DNA from: Saprospiraceae bacterium
Lineage (GTDB): Bacteria > Bacteroidota > Bacteroidia > Chitinophagales > Saprospiraceae
Reading direction: 5' to 3'
Assembly: GCA_016711125.1 (NCBI GenBank)
Contig: JADJTQ010000009.1
Span: 91,001-155,000 of the forward strand
DNA: 64,000 nucleotides
Each line of letters begins with the position of its first letter. The first letter of the stretch is position 1. A program made the translations under genes and the position numbers. The notes beneath the pieces were generated by a model. The model was not told the DNA's origin. It saw nothing but the letters and a program-made list of their open reading frames with translations, and did no database searches. Of the stretch, positions 57,552 to 64,000 are shown in pieces.

Positions 57552-59165
57552 GAAGCTGGGGATTCATACTAGCCTTACAGTTTTTAAGCTTAGCGCTTGC
57601 CAGTCAAAACACTTCATCGATGGTGAAGGTCGAAGATGCCCTGTTAAATATTGAAGAACACTATCAAATCAGATTTTCGTACAGTAAAGATATTGTGCCT
57701 CATGATGAATTGGTGGCCCTGGCTTTTGACAGGAAGACTTTGTTGGACGTCCTGGAGGATCTTGGGTCACAGACTGGCATTATCTACCGGCAGAGAGGAT
57801 CCCGGGTGGTACTCAACTATGACCCGGTGAGAAAGGAGGCTGTAATCGCAAAAGCTGTCTTAATCAATGAATTAGAAATGATTGACAGTAAGGAGTTCCC
57901 CCAAACAGCACAAGCGATCGATTCCCGGCCAAAGTTGACTGAGCCTGAGTCTCAGGAGGTTAGAGATAGTATTGGCAACCTATCGGTTCTTGACCGGAGG
58001 CAAGAAAACCCGCCAGTAAGTCATCATGAACGCAGGTACGAAGCAAAAGCCTTGACAATCATCCGTGAAGAAGAAAGACAATGGCTGCAAATATCACTTT
58101 TGCCAGCCCGGTCTCTGGTCGATCGAAAAGTGAGCAAGGTAAATCACTTTTCTCTCAACATTATTGCGGGGCACACCGGAGGAGTGGAGGGTTTGGAGTT
58201 AGGGGGATTTGTTAACACGGTAAAAAAAGATGTGCAGGGGGTCCAGTTAGCAGGCTTTGCAAATTTTATTGGGGGCAATGTTGAGGGTATTCAATTGTCA
58301 GGCTTTACCAACTTCAATAAGGGCATTATGCGAGGCTTGCAGATAGGAGGATTCTCCAATATTAACGTCCAGGCGGACGCTGTTCAGCTTGCCGGAGCTT
58401 TTAATTTAAACCGGCGAATCAGCAGGGGCTACCAGGTGGCAGGTTTTTTTTAATGCGGGTAGAAATATCGCAGGTGGCCAACTGGCTGGCTTTCTCAATG
58501 TGTCAATGGGGTCTGCATATTTTCAAGGGTCAGGTTTTTGTAATGTAGCTGAAAATGTCGATGTCCAGATTGCGGGCCTGGTCAATGTGGCAAAAAAGGT
58601 TGATTTTCTTCAAATTGGGTTAATAAACGTCGCTGATACAGTAGCAGGGATATCTTTCGGACTACTTAATTTGATAAAAAAGGGATACAACAAAATTGAA
58701 ATTTCAATTGGAGATGCCCTGTATGGAAATTTGGCCGTTAAGTTGGGAACCAGATATTTTTATAACATATTCCAGGTGGGTTCTAACTTTCAAAGAAATA
58801 GTCGGGGAAATGGACTGATTTGGGGTTATGGATATGGATTCGGGTTTTTTCAAAATATATCAAAAGGTTTAAAATTTAATCCAGAGCTTCTGGTAAGCAA
58901 TATTCAGGAGAAGTCAATTATAAAACCCGATCTGAATTTATTAAGTCAGGTGAAATTGTTATTTCATTTTACTGAAAAGAGCCGTTTCGAAATATTTGCC
59001 GGTCCGACTTTTAATTTTATGGTTTCTAATATAACCCAGGAGAATGGAGTCCTGACGGGATCTAACATTTCCCGTTATTCTTTATATGAAAGAAACTATT
59101 TCGATTTAATAAATCCTATCAACGCGAAATTCTGGATTGGTTTTAATGCGGGTATCCGGATCTAA
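57542..59165 (+). CDS. STN-domain protein fused to LA_2272-type surface repeats (frameshifted)
   Basis: Outer-membrane protein of about 540 residues after correction. It has a signal peptide (MRSWGFILALQFLSLALASQ), an STN domain (VKVEDALLNIEEHYQIRFSYSKDIVP...LLDVLEDLGSQTGIIYRQRGSRVVL), and a linker to about residue 200. About eleven repeats of 15-18 residues follow with core GxQLAGFxN (GVQLAGFANFIGGNVE, GIQLSGFTNFNKGIMR, VQIAGLVNVAKKVD), ending in a beta-barrel-like C-terminus (FWIGFNAGIRI). The frame breaks at a run of eight T (58444-58451). Removing one gives QVAGFFNAGRNIAGGQLAGFLN. STN fused to surface repeats instead of a TonB-dependent receptor is unusual. Confidence 0.8.
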
Positions 59166-59292
59166 ACCGAGCCTCTTTCAAATAAAATCTTTCAAATTCT
59201 CATAAGTGGTGTTCTCACTGCAATGCATCCCTTCGTTGGCATGCTTTAGACAATCTTTTATTAACAATTTAACATCAAAAAATAAATATACA

Positions 59293-59913
59293 ATGAAAAA
59301 AGTACTATTTCTATTCACTCTACTCAGCGTTTCTATGACAGTGAGTGCACAACATGAAACGCTATTTTCGCGAGCTCGGATCATAGGCGGTTTCGGTGGC
59401 CCCTTGTTGGAATTCAGCAATATTAAAGGAGACCATACTACTTCTATGGGTGGAGGTGGTGGCCTGATTATTGACAATTTCTTTATTGGCGCTTACGGTG
59501 TAGGAAGTCTCGATCATCTGCAATATAATATTAACAATGGGGATGACTTCCGAATGGATCTTGCGCACGGTGGTCTATGGATGGGTTATACACCCTATAC
59601 CTTCAAACTTGTACACCCATACATAAGTACAAAAATTGGTTGGGGCTTTGCTGATATCAGAAATGACCCATTTAAGATTAATTCTGATGGAGATGCCATC
59701 TTTGTTTTTACACCGGAAGTTGGTATGGAATTAAATCTCACAAGATTTTTTAGAATGGGAGCTTCTTTAGGTTACCGCATGGTTTCCGATGTGGACCGAT
59801 TGGATAATTATACCAATAAAGATTTTAGTAGCCTGACCGGTCAAATCACTTTTAGATTTGGTTGGTTTGGTAGAAACTATCGCTCTTCAGACGTCCCTTC
59901 AGATCTTAATTAG
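59293..59913 (+). CDS. Outer-membrane beta-barrel protein
   Basis: Protein of 206 residues from the ATG at 59293 (MKKVLFLFTLLSVSMTVSAQ, a standard signal peptide). An in-frame start at 59206 would precede the signal. The mature part has alternating amphipathic strands with many Gly (TSMGGGGGLIIDNFFIGAYGVG) and a final strand TFRFGWFGRN. It may be co-regulated with the sigma/FecR genes upstream. The function is unknown. Confidence 0.72.
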   Translation: MKKVLFLFTLLSVSMTVSAQHETLFSRARIIGGFGGPLLEFSNIKGDHTTSMGGGGGLIIDNFFIGAYGVGSLDHLQYNINNGDDFRMDLAHGGLWMGYTPYTFKLVHPYISTKIGWGFADIRNDPFKINSDGDAIFVFTPEVGMELNLTRFFRMGASLGYRMVSDVDRLDNYTNKDFSSLTGQITFRFGWFGRNYRSSDVPSDLN

Positions 59914-59961
59914 AAGAATGGATCAGTAGTCTTTGGTTAAAGCGTATAAAAAATTAGAATC

Positions 59962-60678
59962 ATGAAAACTTTAGAATATTTCGCATTATTTTTTCTCTTC
60001 ACGCTGCAGTCATGTGTTTTGGACGATGTATTCGATTGCGAGCATGGAAGGGGTGATATCATTGAAGAATCTTTTGATCTTGACGATGTCAATAGCATTA
60101 CTCTTCGTATGGATGCTACCGTTTTTATAACTCAGGGCGATGATCCGGGTGTAACCATATCTGGTCAGGCAAATATTATTGATGAAATTGATTTCCAGGT
60201 TAGAAATCGTGAACTAGTGATCGACAACCATCGGTGTCTACGTAACTATGATCCCGTCGAAATTTATATTACGACCACTGAAATTCGTGAATTGAACATT
60301 TCAGGTTCTGGAAGCATTTTATCGGAGAATCAACTTGCTGTAAATGACTTGCAGCTCAATATATCAGGCTCTGGTAAGATGGATCTTAATATCTTGGCAG
60401 ACGATATTTTTGGTAGAATCTCCGGGTCGGGCGATATGTATCTACAGGGTACAATGGATGACCTTAACTATACGATCTCCGGTTCTGGCAATTTGAACGC
60501 CTTTGATCTTGAGACTCAAACTGCGAATATTACGATTAGCGGCAGCGGCAACGCTGAAGTGACTGTCATTGAGCATCTTGAAGTACGAAGCAGTGGAAGC
60601 GGAGATGTCTACTATCGTGGAAACCCAGTAATTGATAGCCGGCTTTCAGGCTCTGGCAGAGTTATTGATGACAACTGA
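59962..60678 (+). CDS. DUF2807 (head GIN domain) lipoprotein
   Basis: Protein of 238 residues. It has a lipoprotein signal (FALFFLFTLQSC) and the DUF2807 pattern DLDDVNSITLRMDATVFITQGDDPGVTISGQANIIDEID. A beta-solenoid with five or six ISGSG steps follows (LNISGSGSI, LNISGSGKM, GRISGSGDM, TISGSGNL, TISGSGNA, LSGSGRV). Members are cell-surface or periplasmic with unknown function. It follows the barrel gene on the same strand. Confidence 0.88.
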   Translation: MKTLEYFALFFLFTLQSCVLDDVFDCEHGRGDIIEESFDLDDVNSITLRMDATVFITQGDDPGVTISGQANIIDEIDFQVRNRELVIDNHRCLRNYDPVEIYITTTEIRELNISGSGSILSENQLAVNDLQLNISGSGKMDLNILADDIFGRISGSGDMYLQGTMDDLNYTISGSGNLNAFDLETQTANITISGSGNAEVTVIEHLEVRSSGSGDVYYRGNPVIDSRLSGSGRVIDDN

Positions 60679-60697
60679 TTCCCCAATGTCCCGGTGC

Positions 60698-60721
60698 AAA
60701 CCTAAAAAGGAGGTTTTTTTT
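60698..60721 (+). terminator. Terminator after DUF2807 gene
   Basis: AAACCT (60698-60703) pairs with AGGTTT (60711-60716), and T continues to 60721. The stem is short. Confidence 0.55.
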
Positions 60722-60921
60722 CGAAATATGCTTTCGGATCTCTGTTTTTAGTATTTAGATAGCTGTTACAAACGGGTATAGCCAGGAATTGAAACTATTT
60801 ATAGTTAAAAATTGTCTTTATTTTGAAGTTTAGTTGTTTGTATGTCAGGCTTTTAGCATGATCTGATAGGATTCAGTGATGCATATTGTAGCGATTCGAG
60901 CTTGATCGCGTTCGGAATAGG

Positions 60922-61044
60922 TTAAAACTCTAACTTGCTGTTGGAGTAGTAAATCCAGGCCCAAAGGATGATAAACAAGATGATGAATGCAAAGAAATAC
61001 AGTAGGCAATAACCTTTCTTACCCTCGTTTTCGATATGATCCAT
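60922..61044 (-). CDS. Small membrane protein, 40 residues
   Basis: Minus-strand frame ATG 61044 to TAA 60922: a charged N-terminus (MDHIENEGKKG), one hydrophobic helix (CLLYFFAFIILFIILWAWIYY), and a short polar tail (SNSKLEF). Upstream on the minus strand lies a promoter-like pair (TTG, about 22 bases, TAAATTTT). It fits the pattern of small single-helix membrane proteins and is not recognised as a known family. It is divergent from rpoN. Confidence 0.55.
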   Translation of the reverse strand: MDHIENEGKKGYCLLYFFAFIILFIILWAWIYYSNSKLEF

Positions 61045-61265
61045 GTAGTAAAATTTAGTCTTCTTGCGAGAAATTTTTGCAAAGAAACAGGAAATAATCA
61101 GAACTTCAAAAGGGTTATGCTAAAGTATTGTAGAAAGGAACATTTATGTAACATATTAAAATTATTTTTAATGTGAAAAATTGTTGTAAACTTGCATTGG
61201 CATAGTTTATGAATACAAACTAAGTGTAACTCAAAATTGTTCTCAAATAAGGAAAGACATTACCC

Positions 61266-62753
61266 ATGCTTAAACAGAGTCTAAGCCAGAAGATGCTTCA
61301 GAAGCTGAGTCCTCAACAGATTCAACTTATGAAGCTTTTGCAGATTCCCACGGCCACATTAGAGCAGCGCATCAAGGAAGAACTCGAAGCAAACCCAGCC
61401 CTGGAAGAAGGAGAGGACGCTGAATCCTCTGACGAATTTGGAGATCAGCCCGCCGCCGAAGAAAGCGAATCGGAGTCTGATTCTGAAGATTTCGAACTCG
61501 AGGAATACCTCACGGAGTACATCGAAGATGATCCAAGTACCTATAAACTACGATCGGACTTTGGTGCACCGGAAGAAGACAAGTCTATGCCGATTGCGGT
61601 CGAAGATACTTTTCATGATTTCCTGGAAAGTCAACTCGGAATGTTGCAACAGGCTGAGAGTGAAGATTTTCAGATAGCCCTCCAGGTGATTGGGAGTATT
61701 GATGAAGATGGATACTTAAGACGCGATCCGGCTGCCATTCTGGACGATTTACTCTTTGCTCAGAATATTGTAACTACAGAAAAACGTGTATTGGAAGTTC
61801 TGCGTCAGATTCAGGAGTTTGATCCACCTGGCATTGGAGCTCGTGACTTGCGTGAGTGCCTGTTGATCCAGCTCCGGCACAAATTTCGCAATGCTAATGG
61901 CCATCGAAAATTATTGGAAAATGCCTACAGAATAATCGACCATTATTTTGAGGAGTTTACCAAGAAACACTACACTAAACTTAAAAAGCATTTGGGGCTT
62001 AGTGAGATGGAACTAAAAGAGGTCATTGATGAAATTTTGAAACTCAACCCCAAACCAGCCAGTGGATATTCTGTTCAAAACCAGAAAACCAATGCTTATA
62101 TCATTCCGGACTTTATCATTATCAATCGCGACGGTGAACTTGAGCTCACACTAAACTCTCGTAATGCCCCTGATTTGCGGATCAATGATCATTATCGAGA
62201 CATGTTGCAAAACTACCGATTCAATAAGGAGCATAAACGCAATACAAGAGAAGATAAGCAGACGATTATTTTCATTAAGCAGAAAATCGATTCCGCAAAG
62301 TGGTTTATCGATGCTATCCGCAAAAGACAGCATACAATGTATAAGACCATGTATGCGATTCTTCAGTTTCAATATGAATATTTCAGGACTGGTGATGAAC
62401 GAAGGCTTAAACCTATGATCTTAAAAGATATTGCTGATTTGACTGGCCTCGACATCTCGACCGTATCGAGGGTTGCTAATAGCAAATTTGTTCAAACGGA
62501 GTTTGGTACACGGCGCTTGAAGGAGTTCTTTAGTGAATCACTGCAAACTCAAGATGGAGACGAAGTGTCAACCCTTGAAGTCAAAAATATTTTGACCGAT
62601 ATCATCAGTGGTGAGAGTAAGCGTAAACCTTATTCTGACGAGAAACTCAAAGACATGTTGATGAAGAGAGGGTATAATATTGCACGTCGTACTGTAGCTA
62701 AGTACCGTGAGCAACTCAATATTCCCGTAGCTCGCTTGCGTAAGTCGCTATAA
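61266..62753 (+). CDS. rpoN: RNA polymerase sigma-54 factor
   Basis: Sigma-54 of 495 residues. It has a Gln/Leu-rich region I (LKQSLSQKMLQKLSPQQIQLMKLLQIPTATLEQRIKEELEANPALEEGEDAE), an acidic region II (EESESESDSEDFELEEYL), a core-binding domain (about residues 110-300), the HTH (LKDIADLTGLDISTVSRVANSKFVQTEFGTRRLKEFFSES) and the RpoN box ARRTVAKYRE. It recognises -24/-12 promoters and needs an AAA+ activator. No activator gene is in the window. Confidence 0.97.
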   Translation: MLKQSLSQKMLQKLSPQQIQLMKLLQIPTATLEQRIKEELEANPALEEGEDAESSDEFGDQPAAEESESESDSEDFELEEYLTEYIEDDPSTYKLRSDFGAPEEDKSMPIAVEDTFHDFLESQLGMLQQAESEDFQIALQVIGSIDEDGYLRRDPAAILDDLLFAQNIVTTEKRVLEVLRQIQEFDPPGIGARDLRECLLIQLRHKFRNANGHRKLLENAYRIIDHYFEEFTKKHYTKLKKHLGLSEMELKEVIDEILKLNPKPASGYSVQNQKTNAYIIPDFIIINRDGELELTLNSRNAPDLRINDHYRDMLQNYRFNKEHKRNTREDKQTIIFIKQKIDSAKWFIDAIRKRQHTMYKTMYAILQFQYEYFRTGDERRLKPMILKDIADLTGLDISTVSRVANSKFVQTEFGTRRLKEFFSESLQTQDGDEVSTLEVKNILTDIISGESKRKPYSDEKLKDMLMKRGYNIARRTVAKYREQLNIPVARLRKSL

Positions 62754-63289
62754 GACAGATCTCCAATTTTCTTTAAATTCTTACCAGTGTTGGTGTGGAG
62801 TTGGGATCTATCCTGATGATTCTGGATTAATCCCGGCGTCAAGTCAAATGGCTGTTTAGCTAGCATGGACCATGTCATATCCGGGCCTCGGAGTTCTTCC
62901 ATGTGTATTATTTACATCATTGATACCATTCGCAAGATCGCAAGGATCTTGGGATTTTTCCTGCTGAACTGAGTTGGAATAATTCAATTCCAGATCTGAC
63001 ATGAATGCCGCCAGATATGCTATATTCACTATGGTTTAAGGTTGTTCTCTCCAAAAGAATAGAATGAAAGAGATTTTGACCGCGATAATTCTCAATGATC
63101 ACTTAGCGGTATTCAGATTCGCAATTTGCCTTGCCTGGTAGATTTTACCAAGAGATAATATTTGTACTTTTAAGTTTTTCTAAAAATTCACTGATAGGAA
63201 GACGTAAATAATCCTACCTTTGCCCCGCAAAAAATATTACTTAACCTAACCCGTAATAGTCGGGTACAAATGATTGCTTGATTTTCAAC
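62754..63289 (+). other. Intergenic region between rpoN and rpsA
   Basis: 536 bp without a supported gene. A 7-bp hairpin CAAGATC/GATCTTG (62933-62951) followed by GGATTTTT could be a terminator. The rpsA promoter lies at 63215. Confidence 0.5.
63215..63222 (+). promoter_or_regulatory. -7 promoter element of rpsA
   Basis: TACCTTTG matches TAnnTTTG exactly. It predicts a leader of about 60 nt before the ATG at 63290, with a small CCCG/CGGG hairpin at 63250-63264. Confidence 0.55.
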
Positions 63290-64000
63290 ATGTTAGATAA
63301 TAAAGATGGAGTAGACGAGTCTCCGGAAGAGGTTGATCCCATTAAGGATGAAGCCCAAATAGAGGAGACCATAGAAAGTGAAGATAACGATGATCAGGAA
63401 ACTGAGTCGACTTCAGATGATGATGTGGATGATGTAGACCTTACAGATGATCAGCAAGTGAGTGGTGCTCATGATGACTTTGATTGGTCTATTGGCAAAC
63501 GAAACACTTTAAGTTATACCGACCAGGAAGTCGCGGATTACTTAAAAGATTACGAAATGTCTCTTTCGTCGATTAATGAAAATGAAATCGTGAAAGGAGT
63601 CGTTACTGCCATCAATGGCGGTGATGTGGTATTGGATATCAACTACAAATCTGATGGCCTTGTATCGCTGTCCGAGTTTAGAGAAAGCCCGGATTTGAAA
63701 GTTGGTGATTCAGTAGATGTCTATGTCGAGCATCAGGAAGACGAACGTGGTCAGCTTATATTATCAAGGCGGAAGGCCAAATTGCTCAAAGCTTGGGAGA
63801 ATATTGTTGATAGCTACAAGAATGGCACCATCATAAAAGGTAGTGTCATTAGTAAAACAAAAGGTGGTTTAATTGTTGATTGTTCTGGATTGGAAACTTT
63901 CTTACCGGGTTCTCAGATAGATATTAAGCCGGTGATTGACTACGATTCATACGTGGGCAAAACCATGGAATTTAAAGTGGTGAAAATCAACGAGGCCATT
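63290..64000 (+). CDS. rpsA: 30S ribosomal protein S1, N-terminal part, 3' end outside window
   Basis: Open from the ATG at 63290 to the end of the window (237 codons). The first 65 residues are very acidic (DEAQIEETIESEDNDDQETE, then DDDVDDVDLTDDQQ), an extension common in Bacteroidota S1. S1 domain 1 follows (IVKGVVTAINGGDVVLDINYKSDGLVSLSEFRESPDLKVGDSVDVYVEHQEDERGQLILSRRKA). The start of domain 2 comes next (GTIIKGSVISKTKGGLIVDCSGLETFLPGSQID). S1 binds mRNA on the 30S subunit. Confidence 0.95.
   Translation, partial: MLDNKDGVDESPEEVDPIKDEAQIEETIESEDNDDQETESTSDDDVDDVDLTDDQQVSGAHDDFDWSIGKRNTLSYTDQEVADYLKDYEMSLSSINENEIVKGVVTAINGGDVVLDINYKSDGLVSLSEFRESPDLKVGDSVDVYVEHQEDERGQLILSRRKAKLLKAWENIVDSYKNGTIIKGSVISKTKGGLIVDCSGLETFLPGSQIDIKPVIDYDSYVGKTMEFKVVKINEAI

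Noticed and set aside
62908..62955. A fifth RNA-array-like unit near 62.9 kb
   Set aside because: It has a TATTTAC-like string and a hairpin, but the operator palindrome and the TGATCC loop are absent.

Overview
The window looks like a piece of a Bacteroidota chromosome, most likely from the Saprospiria/Chitinophagia side, of moderate GC. The grounds are: promoters of the Bacteroidota TAnnTTTG type upstream of pheT, thrS, rpsA and others; an ECF sigma/FecR pair; outer-membrane families typical of the phylum (DUF6029, Omp28-like, small beta-barrels, DUF2807); RNase Y beside zapA and pheT; and a ribosomal protein S1 and a sigma-54 with long acidic segments. No tRNA, rRNA, insertion sequence, phage gene or CRISPR array was seen.

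Layout. 1-5.3 kb: the 3' end of a tail-specific protease gene, a large sensor histidine kinase with a beta-propeller sensor, its LuxR-type response regulator, then four tandem transcription units that each look like a small RNA gene with an operator-like palindrome, a promoter and a terminator. 5.4-25.5 kb: housekeeping and envelope genes (TlpA-like thioredoxin, DUF6029, Omp28-like lipoprotein, pheT, a zapB-like coiled coil, zapA, rny, a TPR histidine kinase, a Cys/Met-metabolism PLP enzyme, thrS, an ECF sigma operon, dodecin, a TPR lipoprotein, a glucosaminidase/LysM protein and a beta-barrel). 25.5-55.5 kb: a large exopolysaccharide/capsule locus. On the minus strand it has wza-, wzc-, wzy- and wzx-like genes, six glycosyltransferases, asnB, a TyvE-like epimerase, a polysaccharide deacetylase and a WcaJ-like initiating transferase. 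Two plus-strand genes lie inside it (a heparin-lyase-like lipoprotein and a methyltransferase). A divergent seven-gene plus-strand operon (48.5-55.5 kb) makes or modifies an unusual sugar. 55.9-60.7 kb: ECF sigma, FecR anti-sigma, an STN domain fused to surface repeats, a beta-barrel and a DUF2807 protein. 60.9-64 kb: a 40-residue membrane protein, rpoN and the start of rpsA.

Most interesting is the histidine kinase/response regulator/four-sRNA cassette. A palindrome with core CCATCAAnATGG lies upstream of the regulator gene. Variants of it sit exactly 23 nt before the -7 box of all four RNA units. The loop of one RNA is perfectly complementary over 11 nt to the start region of the kinase mRNA, and the other copies keep the pairing with G-U wobbles. 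This suggests a feedback circuit. It is inference from sequence only.

A second striking feature is technical. Thirteen genes are broken by single-base indels, mostly in short A or T runs, including the essential-type gene rny. One more gene carries an in-frame TGA where its family has glycine. Restoring one base in each frameshifted gene gives a full-length, family-typical protein, so most of these breaks are probably sequence errors. They are annotated here as single genes.
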